Below are positions 34,677 through 43,292 of a DNA stretch of 64,000 nt, in pieces. The notes under the pieces were generated by a model that had not been told where the DNA came from, searched no databases, and was given only the letters and a program-made list of their open reading frames with translations. The stretch's first letter is position 1. Every line of letters starts with the position of its first letter. Both the position numbers and the translations under genes were made by a program. The stretch lies in contig NZ_KB894491.1 in NCBI RefSeq assembly GCF_000374485.1, positions 186,546 through 250,545 on the forward strand. The letters run 5' to 3'. The DNA is from Algicola sagamiensis DSM 14643. Lineage in GTDB: Bacteria; Pseudomonadota; Gammaproteobacteria; Enterobacterales; Alteromonadaceae.

Positions 34677-36769
34677 GACTTTTTATCCTTAAACTCCTCA
34701 ATCAAATGATGCGTTTCTTCACAATAAGGCTGGTTCCAGTTCTCTCGATACACAATCTTCATATCCCGAATATAGTCCTGCCACATCGACAACATCTTGC
34801 GGACAATTTTGAGCGTTTCTTTTTCATCCTCAAAAGAGAACAACATCATCCGGATCGTCGCATGAGCATAGGTGACAGAACCATCCAACAAAAAGTACAA
34901 ATGACGATATGTTGTCTGCGCGAAAGAAGCGACATAGCGAGATTGCTTTTGCAGCGCTTTTGACACCTCACTTCTTGATTTGAATGGCCCTTTGACTTGA
35001 TCCACCATGTCATCACACATTTCATCAAATTGATCCAAATGAATGAGCGCCTCGAAATCTTTTGCGGTGTAATAGGGTTTTTCGAACGCATGGTCTTTCA
35101 AGTATGTCACTAGCTCTTCTTTGGCAAAGTCGACATCCATGATCATTACATCTTCTGGATAAACCGAGAATGCACTTTCAATTTTTGCCCCATCACTACA
35201 GTTAAAGCAGTTCACTTTCACTAATTGCAACAGGCGTTCTAAGAAAAAGCGCCCAGTGTCATAAAAATGGGAGGTATACACGACGCCACCAAAGTTTCCT
35301 TCTACTTCCAAGTCTTTTTGCGCGACGATTTTGGATAATGCTTTTTTCTCATTGCCATCAGCATCGTAATAAACACTACTTTTCGAATGATGGTAAGATA
35401 GGTCTTTGTAGCCATTATCAATCCCGAATAAATAAATATCTTTGAATCCAAAGGCCACCGCATAGGCCAACGCAGTATTCGCCACTAGTGGATTACAGAA
35501 TGAAAAATGCCTGAATTTGCGTTTCGTATCCAAAAACTGATATTCAATGACGCTCCCTGCCTCACCCGGCTTGATCCCCGACCCACTCCACTTGAACAAT
35601 TGCAATGCATCAGGATGCATAATATTCACTGTTAGGAAGTTAAGCTGTTTACAGGTTTCTCTTCCTAGCACTTCGACGTACCAATCGGTCGTGAATGATG
35701 TTCGCTCAAGAGAGATCTGAAAATCTGGAATGATCCCAAGCTTGATCAATGTTGCCCCCGCAGAACCGCAGGCAATCACTACGGCTTTATGTTCATTCTC
35801 TTTTAAGACTTCAATACACTGATCGAGTGAGGGGCCATTTCCCACCAAAAAAACAGGCATATTTTGATACTTTCGAGGAAGTTTAATTTCAGCCAGTAGT
35901 GTCGGAATATTCGCTTTGATATTCCGGTATGCTTGGGAGACGCTGATCACGGCATCATCGAAAAATCCCCACCCCATCGCAGTCAGGTGATATTCTTCCT
36001 GGAATCGCTCAATAATCTTCGTCAATGCTTCGGATGGGTAATGCTGATAAATCAGTGCTCTCGTTGCCACTGAGGTGCCTTTATCACGAATTTCATCCAA
36101 AAAGTCTTGAGTAAAATACTCAAACGTTGTACCAATCGTTAAATAAAGACAGCCACCGGATTCATCAATATGTTTGAGTAGGCTTTCCCAATCAAAACAG
36201 CACAAACTCGCATAAAAAAACTCATTACGTGGTTCACAAATAAATAAATGCTCAACTTCCACTTTTTCTAATAAAAATGGTAAGTGATAGCCTAAACCCA
36301 TCCCAAACATTACGACGCAACCAATCCTATCTGGGACTTGCGAGATCGGCTTCATCTTTTCCCTCGCCTCATAGTACAACTCACTGATGGCGTTCATATG
36401 TTTGAGATGAATAAACCCGAGGGGGTTGTCTTCGCCACGTTTGAAATGAATGGAACTAAAAGTAGGATTGGAAAGTATCTGTTCGACCTGAGTTTTACTC
36501 TGCGCGATGGGGTCTTGATCGTAAATGGGCACATTTTTGATGGGGTCGATCGCATTGCCCATGCCATCTTCATTGGGAAATAGCTTGATGTCGTCGTGGT
36601 AATCTTGGAATTTTTTGGCGATGTCTGGAATATACTTTTCGAAGGCTTTAAGGTTTTTCTGTCGTCTTTTTTCGCATTCACGAAGAAAGAGGTGCTCGCT
36701 TGTATATTGTTGTTGGAGCTGAAGAAGCAGCTGTTCTGCTTCTTTCAGCGTTTTGGCAATTTCATCCAT
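34673..36769 (-). CDS. maf: Motility accessory factor: flagellin glycosyltransferase (Maf, DUF115/MptE-like)
   Basis: 698 residues. Central DUF115/MptE-like domain with GNGPSLDQCIEVLKENEHKAVVIACGSAGATLIKLGIIPDF and YHHSKSSVYYDADG motifs; N-terminal part with VVMFGMGLGYHLPFLLEK. Maf proteins transfer nonulosonic acids or related sugars to flagellin Ser/Thr. It lies downstream of the flagellin, cap and chaperone genes in the same direction. No clear Shine-Dalgarno is seen before the ATG. The sugar synthesis genes are outside the window. Confidence 0.88.
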   Translation of the reverse strand: MDEIAKTLKEAEQLLLQLQQQYTSEHLFLRECEKRRQKNLKAFEKYIPDIAKKFQDYHDDIKLFPNEDGMGNAIDPIKNVPIYDQDPIAQSKTQVEQILSNPTFSSIHFKRGEDNPLGFIHLKHMNAISELYYEAREKMKPISQVPDRIGCVVMFGMGLGYHLPFLLEKVEVEHLFICEPRNEFFYASLCCFDWESLLKHIDESGGCLYLTIGTTFEYFTQDFLDEIRDKGTSVATRALIYQHYPSEALTKIIERFQEEYHLTAMGWGFFDDAVISVSQAYRNIKANIPTLLAEIKLPRKYQNMPVFLVGNGPSLDQCIEVLKENEHKAVVIACGSAGATLIKLGIIPDFQISLERTSFTTDWYVEVLGRETCKQLNFLTVNIMHPDALQLFKWSGSGIKPGEAGSVIEYQFLDTKRKFRHFSFCNPLVANTALAYAVAFGFKDIYLFGIDNGYKDLSYHHSKSSVYYDADGNEKKALSKIVAQKDLEVEGNFGGVVYTSHFYDTGRFFLERLLQLVKVNCFNCSDGAKIESAFSVYPEDVMIMDVDFAKEELVTYLKDHAFEKPYYTAKDFEALIHLDQFDEMCDDMVDQVKGPFKSRSEVSKALQKQSRYVASFAQTTYRHLYFLLDGSVTYAHATIRMMLFSFEDEKETLKIVRKMLSMWQDYIRDMKIVYRENWNQPYCEETHHLIEEFKDKKS

Positions 36770-36788
36770 TGGGTTTTGCAGCGCATGA

Positions 36789-37094
36789 TCAGTAGTTATG
36801 TTTTTCGTAGGAGCTGATTGCTTTTTTACTGCGCTGAAGTTGAGTCAATTGCTCCCCGAGTTTTTTTTGTACTTCTTGACTATTCAAGGACATTTCATCA
36901 ATTAAATCAAGAAGTGCCTGATAAGACGTTAAATTTTCCGGAGACAGTGTTTGAGATTGTAAAAAGTCCTGAACCTGCTTTGAGATGTCATCTGCAAGCA
37001 GCTGCGCTTGCTCTAAATCCATTGCTTCCAATGCAACATCCATCGCTTCTTTACTTGTTTGTGCGTGCTTCAATAATACTGCGATCTCCATCAT
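36789..37094 (-). CDS. FliT-like flagellar chaperone candidate
   Basis: 101 residues starting at ATG 37094, which overlaps the fliS stop by one base (TAATG); upstream codons of the open frame lie within fliS. It is all-helical and Glu/Gln-rich, with no signal peptide. Position after fliS and size fit the FliD-binding chaperone FliT, whose sequence is poorly conserved; the identity is inferred from context. Confidence 0.6.
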   Translation of the reverse strand: MMEIAVLLKHAQTSKEAMDVALEAMDLEQAQLLADDISKQVQDFLQSQTLSPENLTSYQALLDLIDEMSLNSQEVQKKLGEQLTQLQRSKKAISSYEKHNY

Positions 37095-37519
37095 TAACCA
37101 CCCGATGCCGCAGCTTGCTTTTCGAAGGCTTCTTCTCTTGCAGAAACAGGGATTGCATCCCAAGCGCCTTTGATTTCCACCAGCAGCGCCATGACTTCAT
37201 CCAATGGCTCCTGTTCTAAATTGATACTCGCATCCATTACACGGTTAATCATGTACTCATACAAACCATCTAGGTTTTGTGCCAGCTCTCCGCCGACTTC
37301 AAAATCCAACGCACCGCGAAGGGAGTGCAAAATTGCAGTGACTTTGGATAGAAGTTGGCTTTTCGCTTCCAAGTCTTTGCGTTCAATCGCGCCTTTTGCT
37401 TGTGCGAGACGCTCCAGCGCGCCTTGCATCAGCATCTGAATGATGCGATGCGGATCGGCAGCGGATAGTTCACTCCGAATATTGTCCTTCTGGTACGCTT
37501 TAATACTTCTATTTTGCAT
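37094..37519 (-). CDS. fliS: Flagellar secretion chaperone FliS
   Basis: 141 residues. Family motifs: SIKAYQKDNIRSELSAADPHRIIQMLMQGALERLAQAKGAIE, LRGALDFEVGGELAQNLDGLYEYMINR. It binds the C-terminus of flagellin in the cytosol and keeps it unfolded for export. It follows fliD by 18 bp in a single transcript. Confidence 0.94.
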   Translation of the reverse strand: MQNRSIKAYQKDNIRSELSAADPHRIIQMLMQGALERLAQAKGAIERKDLEAKSQLLSKVTAILHSLRGALDFEVGGELAQNLDGLYEYMINRVMDASINLEQEPLDEVMALLVEIKGAWDAIPVSAREEAFEKQAAASGG

Positions 37520-37537
37520 TCAAATACCTTTTCGTCA

Positions 37538-38950
37538 TCAGCTCTTATTGGTAAATCCAGGTAGACTGGACAATGCTTGCGTTAATCCAGCACTTGTTGA
37601 GCTCAAAGATGCAACCAAGCTATCTAAAGCTGCGTATTGTTGACGAAGCGTTTCTTCCAGCTTAATCATTCGAAAATCTAAATCATCAAAATCTTTTTGG
37701 ACTGCCCTTAATTCAACATTCACGCTATCTTCACGCTTCGTAAATATACCACCTGAGCCAAGATATGGGTCAACGAATGAAAGTAATTGTGTAGCGACCC
37801 CATTGGTTGCATCCGCAAAAATTGTTCCGATATCATCAAAGGAATCATTCGCAGCAGAATCAAACTTGGTTGAATCCAGACTGAGCTTCCCTTTATTATC
37901 AATTTCAACGCCAACATCATACAGCGTTTCTAAGTTCCCTGCGCCTGGAACCGTTGAGCTTAATGTTTTAAATAGTTGATTTTCCAATGTACGTAAAGAA
38001 GTATCACCACCTAAACCACCGGCTGGACCTGTGACAGCATCAATTGTATCCTTGAGCGTGTTGTATGCTTCGATAAAAGAGTTGATATTTTCCTTGGTTT
38101 TTTCTTTGTCAGTCAGGATTTCCAGTTTCGCATTTTCGTGCGTGCCACTGCCGTCCGTTTTTAGCGTATTGTCTTTTAGAGTTATCGTGACATCTTGAAT
38201 GACATCTGTAAGCGTATTTGATGCACTAGAGACTGCAATACCATCAATCACAGCATTTGCATTTGCTGCCTGCTCACCAGCAGCAATATTCATTGAACCA
38301 CCAGCCCCAGAGCCAGTTGCATCCACCGTTGCTGCAGTTAACTCAGCCGTACTTGCCGTAACAACAAGATTATTTGCAGAACCCGTTTCACTTGAAGTGT
38401 AAACAAGGCGTGCATCCGTCGCACTTGTATTAATGATGTTGGCACTCACGCCAAAATTATCAGACTTATCGTTAATCGCTTCTCTTAAATCGGCTAAAGT
38501 CGCCCCTGCAGCAAGTGTGACATCAAAAGTTTTTGAACCCGCAGTAAATGTCAGCGTACCACCAGAAGCTGTCACAACAGTCGAACTACCCGATGCAAAG
38601 GCGGCAGATTCTGCTCGCGTTCCTTGTGCGAGATTCGTGACTTCGACATCAAACGTCCCCGGTGTCGCATTACTTGTCGCCGTTGCGGTAAATACTTCAC
38701 CTTTCGATGGTTGTGTGATGTTTGTCGTACGTTGTTGGAATTTTGAGATTTGATTCAGTTCTTTAAGCGCTGTTTGCAGACTGCTCAGTGCAGATTTGAC
38801 ACTGCCAATCCCTGAAAGCTCGACGGATAGCAGCGATTTACGTGTCTTCAGCTGATTTTCACGTGGTGTTCGCTCAGCGTTTAAAGTCGCTTGTATGATA
38901 TCTTCTAGGGGTAAGTTAGACCCTACACCCGCCGATGTAACTTGTGGCAT
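37538..38950 (-). CDS. fliD: Flagellar hook-associated protein 2 (filament cap)
   Basis: 470 residues with GGAG before the ATG. N-terminal FliD domain (SAGVGSNLPLEDIIQATLNAERTPRENQ), a Thr/Ala/Ser-rich middle domain with repeated ATS segments, and a C-terminal coiled coil (MIKLEETLRQQYAALDSLVASLSST). It forms the filament cap that guides flagellin polymerisation. Located between flaG and fliS, the usual gammaproteobacterial order. Confidence 0.95.
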   Translation of the reverse strand: MPQVTSAGVGSNLPLEDIIQATLNAERTPRENQLKTRKSLLSVELSGIGSVKSALSSLQTALKELNQISKFQQRTTNITQPSKGEVFTATATSNATPGTFDVEVTNLAQGTRAESAAFASGSSTVVTASGGTLTFTAGSKTFDVTLAAGATLADLREAINDKSDNFGVSANIINTSATDARLVYTSSETGSANNLVVTASTAELTAATVDATGSGAGGSMNIAAGEQAANANAVIDGIAVSSASNTLTDVIQDVTITLKDNTLKTDGSGTHENAKLEILTDKEKTKENINSFIEAYNTLKDTIDAVTGPAGGLGGDTSLRTLENQLFKTLSSTVPGAGNLETLYDVGVEIDNKGKLSLDSTKFDSAANDSFDDIGTIFADATNGVATQLLSFVDPYLGSGGIFTKREDSVNVELRAVQKDFDDLDFRMIKLEETLRQQYAALDSLVASLSSTSAGLTQALSSLPGFTNKS

Positions 38951-38987
38951 AATATTTCACTCCGTTTTTACTGCAAATAAAGTGCCG

Positions 38988-39428
38988 TTAGACGCTGCTA
39001 TCAAAGACCAGACCCGTGGCATTACCTAGTTCATCGGCCAGTTGCTGGATTTTTTTAGCAACTTTTAAAAATTCTTCCGATGGAATTTGCCGAATGACAT
39101 CATCAGTCTCAGCATCAAAGACTGTCACGATCTGTTTTCCAGCGTCTTCATCCACACGAAATTGTAATGTCGTGTTAGTGATAGGCACAAGTTCGTTGAT
39201 TGCTGTAATCGTTTGTTCCAAGGCTTCAAATGGTCTTGCTTCGAGTGCTTCTTGCGTCTCTTTGACCTTTTGTGCCGCTTGTTTCGCCTGAACGTTTTCT
39301 ACCGGAGTATCCTTCGCTTTATCTTGAGAAGGTTGCGACAAATCGGTATTAACGCGAGACGAAGATGTTGCCGGCAACTCGGTATTCGAAAGCCGATCAG
39401 TTGCCACTGATAATACATCGTTCGCCAT
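38988..39428 (-). CDS. flaG: FlaG-family flagellar protein
   Basis: 146 residues from ATG 39428, with GGAGG 6 nt upstream; 17 more codons are open upstream without support. The C-terminal half has the FlaG motif (FRVDEDAGKQIVTVFDAETDDVIRQIPSEEFLKVAKKIQQL). The N-terminal part is polar and disordered. FlaG proteins influence filament length. It lies 37 bp before fliD. Confidence 0.88.
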   Translation of the reverse strand: MANDVLSVATDRLSNTELPATSSSRVNTDLSQPSQDKAKDTPVENVQAKQAAQKVKETQEALEARPFEALEQTITAINELVPITNTTLQFRVDEDAGKQIVTVFDAETDDVIRQIPSEEFLKVAKKIQQLADELGNATGLVFDSSV

Positions 39429-39450
39429 GACATACCTCCAAACTAGAGAA

Positions 39451-39486
39451 CCGATACTTGACAAGTACTCTACTATCAAGTATCGG
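39451..39486. terminator. Inverted repeat between the first flagellin gene and flaG
   Basis: A perfect 11-bp stem CCGATACTTGA/TCAAGTATCGG with a 14-nt loop. It is a plausible terminator or processing hairpin after the flagellin gene. On the minus strand the right arm contains GCCGATAC, which resembles a sigma-28 -10 box, but no -35 at the right spacing is present. Confidence 0.5.
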
Positions 39487-39514
39487 CTATTTCTATTATT
39501 TATCCTATTTTCAA

Positions 39515-40429
39515 TTATCCAAGTAGCGATAACGCGATTTGTGGTCGCTGATTCGCCTGAGCCAGAATCGATGTACTCGCTTGTTGAAGTACTTGCGCTC
39601 TAGTCAATGCTGCTGTTTCCGTTGCAAAGTCCGCATCCATGATCCGTGAACGCGCAGCGGAGAGATTTGCTGAGATGTTCGTTTGGTTTCGGATTGTAGA
39701 TTGAAAACGGTTTTGTGCAGCACCTAACTCAGCACGCTTTCTATCAACCACCGCAACAAGCACATCAATATTTGCCAGAATCGACTGTGCATTTGCCGCA
39801 GTACTCACAGATAAAGTTGTAGTGGATTTAAAATAGGATGAAGCATTTGTTGCAGTATTGTCTAAAGCTGTTGCCGCCGCAGCAATCCCAGAAAGTTGAA
39901 AACCGCCTGTGACACTGATTTGTGCACCAGAGTTTGAAGTCACCGCCGTTAAAGTAAAGGAAATGGTTTGGTTCGCATTCGCACCAACTTGGAATGCAGC
40001 ATTATAGGAGCCATTTAATAAATTTTGGCCACCGAATGTTGTATCCGTTGCAATCCGATTGATCTCAGAGCGTAAATCATGTACTTCTTGTTGAATCGAA
40101 AGACGGTCTGTATCCGTATTAGAACCATTTGACGCTTGTTGTGCCAATGTCCGCATCCGTTGCAGCATCGTCGTCATCTCATCCAATGCACCCTCAGCGG
40201 TTTGCGACAGCGAGATACCATCATTTGCATTTCGGATCCCTTGGTCTAGCCCCTGAATTTGAGAGGTCAAACGATTCCCAATTTGCATTCCCGCTGCATC
40301 ATCAGATGCACTATTGATTCGTAACCCTGACGATAAGCGCTTGAATGCTTGATCCAACGCCAGTCCAGATGTCAGTAACTGACGCTGAGCATTCATCGCA
40401 GATGAATTTGTATTTACAAATAAAGTCAT
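39515..40429 (-). CDS. Flagellin (copy 1)
   Basis: 304 residues. Conserved D0/D1 ends ([49 protein letters not shown] at the N-terminus; [24 protein letters not shown] at the C-terminus) with a short variable middle. Filament subunit, glycosylation target of maf. GAGGAGG precedes the ATG. A sigma-28 promoter lies at 40601-40627 and a long structured leader between. Paralogue of 40888; the two differ mainly in the middle domain. Confidence 0.95.
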   Translation of the reverse strand: MTLFVNTNSSAMNAQRQLLTSGLALDQAFKRLSSGLRINSASDDAAGMQIGNRLTSQIQGLDQGIRNANDGISLSQTAEGALDEMTTMLQRMRTLAQQASNGSNTDTDRLSIQQEVHDLRSEINRIATDTTFGGQNLLNGSYNAAFQVGANANQTISFTLTAVTSNSGAQISVTGGFQLSGIAAAATALDNTATNASSYFKSTTTLSVSTAANAQSILANIDVLVAVVDRKRAELGAAQNRFQSTIRNQTNISANLSAARSRIMDADFATETAALTRAQVLQQASTSILAQANQRPQIALSLLG

Positions 40430-40456
40430 AATAGCCTCCTCAAAAGCTTTGTCACT

Positions 40457-40549
40457 GGACCGTTTCCGACACGGAAATCAAGCCCTGTATAAGCCAGTCG
40501 CCCAAACCGGCTTTTTGCCCGATAAACCGTTTCCTATCGGAAACAGTCC
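40457..40549 (-). promoter_or_regulatory. Structured 5' leader of flagellin copy 1
   Basis: Outer arms GGACCGTTTCCGA (40457-40469) and TCGGAAACAGTCC (40537-40549) are inverted repeats with one mismatch. Inside are smaller hairpins: GTTTCC/GGAAAC (40529-40544), TTCCG/CGGAA (40463-40475), AAGCC/GGCTT (40491-40513). With the sigma-28 start site near 40594 the whole structure falls in the transcribed leader. Function unknown. Confidence 0.5.
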
Positions 40550-40600
40550 AATGAGAAAATCACACGATGCCCAAATTTTTTGTGTAACCTCTCATAGCTG

Positions 40601-40627
40601 TTATCGGCGGTCAAAAATTAGACTTTA
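40601..40627 (-). promoter_or_regulatory. Sigma-28 (FliA) promoter of flagellin copy 1
   Basis: On the minus strand TAAAGTCT (40627-40620), 11-bp spacer, GCCGATAA (40608-40601): a near-perfect match to the FliA consensus. Confidence 0.85.
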
Positions 40628-40826
40628 GGAAAATTTTTAAATTTTTAAAATTAATTTTCATTCGACTGTTTTTTATGCACTTTTTTACGAAAAAAATTTC
40701 TAAAGCAGCCTTTTTTTAGAAAGTTTTCAGCTTTTTTCAAAAAATTTTTGTTGAATTGATGCTTAGAAATCTAGGCAATCTGCGAAGGCTTATGCTTGAT
40801 ATCGAGGGATGATATACGGACTTTAA

Positions 40827-40858
40827 AACGAAAAAGGCACGACCATCATAGCCGCACC
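40827..40858 (-). terminator. Terminator of flagellin copy 2
   Basis: On the minus strand GGTGCG/CGTGCC pair with two G-U wobbles around an 11-nt loop, followed by TTTTTCGTTTT. It lies about 30 bp after the stop of the flagellin gene ending at 40888. The remaining part of 40430-40887 contains only the leader and promoter of copy 1. Confidence 0.65.
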
Positions 40859-40887
40859 GAAAGGAAGAAGATTGCCTTGGGAGAGGG

Positions 40888-41802
40888 TTAGCCCAGTAAA
40901 GACAGGGCTGTTTGTGGACGTTGGTTCGCCTGAGCAAGAATCGATGTACTCGCTTGCTGTAGGATTTGCTCTTTCGTCAATTTCGCAGTTTCTGCCGCAA
41001 AGTCTGCATCTTGGATACGAGAACGTGCTGCTGAAAGGTTCTCATGGATGTTCGACTGATTACGGATTGTTGATTGGAAACGGTTCTGCACCGCACCAAG
41101 CTCTGCACGCTTACGGTCAACCACCGCAATCAACGAGTCGATGTTTGCAAGGACTGATTGAGCATTTGTTGCAGAACTTACAGACAATGTCGTGTTCGAC
41201 TGGAAGATTGCTGATGCATTCTCACCATTTGGGTCAAGCGTTGATGCCGCACCGGAAATACCGGAAAGCGCAAATCCACCATTCAGTGAAAGTTGTGCAC
41301 CAGAGTTTGCCTTTACCGCTGACATCGTGAATGAAATAGTCTGGTTTGCATCTGCACCTACCTGGAAGGTACCGTTGTATGAACCATCAAGCAGGTTCTG
41401 GCCACCAAAAGTTGTATCAGACGCAACACGGTTGATTTCTTCACGAAGCGCTAAGACTTCTTGTTGCAGTGAGAGACGATCAGCGTCTGTATTTGAACCA
41501 TTCGCTGATTGCTGTGCGAGTGTTCTCATTCTTTGCAACATATTGGTGACTTCATCCAAAGCGCCTTCTGCCGTTTGCGCCAATGAAATCCCGTCGTTTG
41601 CATTTCGGTTACCCTGCTCAAGACCCGCAATTTGGGATGTTAAGCGGTTTGAAATTTGTAGGCCCGCAGCATCATCTGCTGCTGAGTTAATTCTTAACCC
41701 TGAAGAAAGACGTTTAAACGCATCATTCAGTTCGTTACCAGAGTTGATTAATTGACGTTGCGCATTTAACGCCGAGGTATTGGTATTTACAAATAAAGCC
41801 AT
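40888..41802 (-). CDS. Flagellin (copy 2)
   Basis: 304 residues from ATG 41802 (GGAGG 6 nt upstream); the 16 upstream codons of the open frame lack support. N-terminus [21 protein letters not shown] and [36 protein letters not shown]-terminus [24 protein letters not shown]. Filament subunit, the upstream paralogue of copy 1. A sigma-28 promoter at 41990 lies 190 bp upstream; the leader overlaps a coding remnant. Confidence 0.95.
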   Translation of the reverse strand: MALFVNTNTSALNAQRQLINSGNELNDAFKRLSSGLRINSAADDAAGLQISNRLTSQIAGLEQGNRNANDGISLAQTAEGALDEVTNMLQRMRTLAQQSANGSNTDADRLSLQQEVLALREEINRVASDTTFGGQNLLDGSYNGTFQVGADANQTISFTMSAVKANSGAQLSLNGGFALSGISGAASTLDPNGENASAIFQSNTTLSVSSATNAQSVLANIDSLIAVVDRKRAELGAVQNRFQSTIRNQSNIHENLSAARSRIQDADFAAETAKLTKEQILQQASTSILAQANQRPQTALSLLG

Positions 41803-41819
41803 AACAGCCTCCACTTCGT

Positions 41820-42047
41820 TTACTCTTTCTGTGCTTTGTTGTTGGAACACATCCAGACTTCAGCAAACACATCTACATCTATCGCTTTCGAATACCATCC
41901 TTCATCAGGATCTTTCGTCTCTGGCAAAATCGAGTCTTCAATGTCTCGCCAGTGGAACAAGAAAAGTGCGTTTTCTCTTGCTGTAAATTGTATCGGCCCT
42001 CCACTTAATAACTTTAACAATTTTTTATCATTTGGAGAATCAATAGC
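41820..42047 (-). pseudogene. Coding remnant overlapping the flagellin copy 2 leader
   Basis: 75 codons stay open between TAA 42048 and the stop at 41820, with strongly protein-like sequence (SGGPIQFTARENALFLFHW, ILPETKDPDEGWYSKAIDV) but no ATG or ribosome-binding site. It looks like the C-terminus of a lost gene. The sigma-28 promoter of flagellin lies within it, so the promoter sequence doubles as codons for Gly-Pro-Ile. Family not recognised. Confidence 0.35.
41990..42016 (-). promoter_or_regulatory. Sigma-28 (FliA) promoter of flagellin copy 2
   Basis: On the minus strand TAAAGTTA (42016-42009), 11-bp spacer, GCCGATAC (41997-41990). Transcription would start near 41983, giving an approximately 180-nt leader. 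Confidence 0.85.
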
Positions 42048-42305
42048 TTAACTGGGATAAAAATGCATCCATCAGAAATATTTTAGACATTTATTTGTAC
42101 AACTTTTAAACAATTTAATATCCATCAAGGTACATTTAATGAGTTAAAACTCTATTATTGAAAAATAAATGTTAATTTATTTACTCATTAATGATCTCAG
42201 CATGTCGATCAAATAAGGTTGATATCTAACTCACAAAAAGTCCGTTATTCCCCTAAAGTCACGAGGGATAGTTTTAATAAGAGGAACGGATTTAAGGAAA
42301 TTGCG

Positions 42306-42410
42306 ATGCTTGGACAAGAGCGTTGGCAGGAAGTTGTTGCGAAAGTCGCCACCTGGTTTATTGCAGAAGAAATAAAATACTTCGAAGATGCAACAGAAGT
42401 CTTGACGTGA
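42306..42410 (+). CDS. Possible 34-aa small protein
   Basis: ATG 42306 with AAGGA 7 nt upstream; 34 residues (MLGQERWQEVVAKVATWF start), amphipathic helix-like, ending TGA 42408. A longer in-frame version from TTG 42219 is open but lacks a ribosome-binding site. Not recognised. It lies divergent from the flagellin genes. The AT-rich stretch 42048-42305 has no other visible gene. Confidence 0.4.
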   Translation: MLGQERWQEVVAKVATWFIAEEIKYFEDATEVLT

Positions 42411-42675
42411 CTCCATAAAAAACGTCATTATCTGTCGCAACTTGATTAGCGGTTAATTGTGAATATAAAACAAACACACCAGTTCGATTTTTATACGGTT
42501 CGTGTGATTTTTTTATGGTTGAACACAAAGACATAGACTTTCAACCGATGAACGTGCTTATAATAGGTAAATAGACTAATTTTCACTTCCGGCAAACCAT
42601 TCTCTTAGACCCCCGTTGTCCATGTCAATGCAGTAGCCTCGGTAATTTGATGTTTAACCTGAATACTTCTTACGG

Positions 42676-42963
42676 ATGAAAGAACGCGCTGATTTAGAAA
42701 TTGAAATAAAAAGTCATGGACGCTTCCTACGTCAAGCGCGTAAGAAGTCGAAATTGACCCAAGAGAAACTGGCAGAAAAACTCGACTGCTCCGTCCGTCA
42801 TATTCAAAACATAGAGGCAGGCCATACTGACCCTAGTTTTAGTTTGGCAAGACGGTGGCTGAGCGTGACCAAAGACTGGCGCACGTTCTTTGAAGTGATT
42901 TTGATGCCGACGATAGATATAGAAGAAGAAAATGAAAACCATGTTCAAGAAGCAGATGAATAA
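42676..42963 (+). CDS. XRE-family transcriptional regulator
   Basis: 95 residues. HTH_3 domain at about 14-68 (GRFLRQARKKSKLTQEKLAEKLDCSVRHIQNIEAGHTDPSFSLARR), acidic tail. A TATAAT-type -10 box is visible near 42558. Its 3' end overlaps the start of the GG-leader peptide gene, so the two are probably translated together; it may regulate that peptide locus. Confidence 0.82.
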   Translation: MKERADLEIEIKSHGRFLRQARKKSKLTQEKLAEKLDCSVRHIQNIEAGHTDPSFSLARRWLSVTKDWRTFFEVILMPTIDIEEENENHVQEADE

Positions 42964-43132
42964 ACACTCTTTATTAGTAGACACACAACAAAAGATGGCG
43001 CAATTAACTTCATTTGAGTGTTCTCAAATTAATGGAAGTGGTACCGGTAATCTTGCAGATAATCGTCCAAAGTTAGAGTCTGTTCGTTTAGACACACTTC
43101 ATCAACAATTTACCCCAGTTAACAACCCCTAG
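42932..43132 (+). CDS. Candidate secreted peptide precursor with double-glycine-type leader
   Basis: 66 residues from ATG 42932; a second start at 42956 would give 58. Residues 25-36 (LTSFECSQINGS) fit the leader consensus of peptides cut by C39-peptidase ABC exporters: Leu -12, Glu -8, Ile -4, Gly -2 and a small residue (Ser) at -1. Cutting after Ser36 would release a 30-residue core GTGNLADNRPKLE… ending in VNNP, with no Cys. The start overlaps the 3' end of an XRE regulator, and a membrane protein follows at 43293. Together this resembles a small microcin/bacteriocin or signalling-peptide locus. No exporter or modification enzyme is in the window, so function is inferred. Confidence 0.5.
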   Translation: MKTMFKKQMNKHSLLVDTQQKMAQLTSFECSQINGSGTGNLADNRPKLESVRLDTLHQQFTPVNNP

Positions 43133-43292
43133 TGAATTTTAACGATCATCCTTAATCTAGTGTAAATGCCATCATGCCAATCTTAACTCTCACTCACCAA
43201 TGGTGTACGGTCTCTAAATATATAAACCCTTTCTATGCAATAGAACATGGTCAGTCGCTATTCAGCGACCAAATATAAAAATTGAGGTTATG

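Noticed and set aside
39451-39506. Sigma-28 promoter for flaG
   Set aside because: A GCCGATAC box exists on the minus strand, but the nearest TAAA is four bases too close; flaG may be read through from the flagellin or use another promoter.
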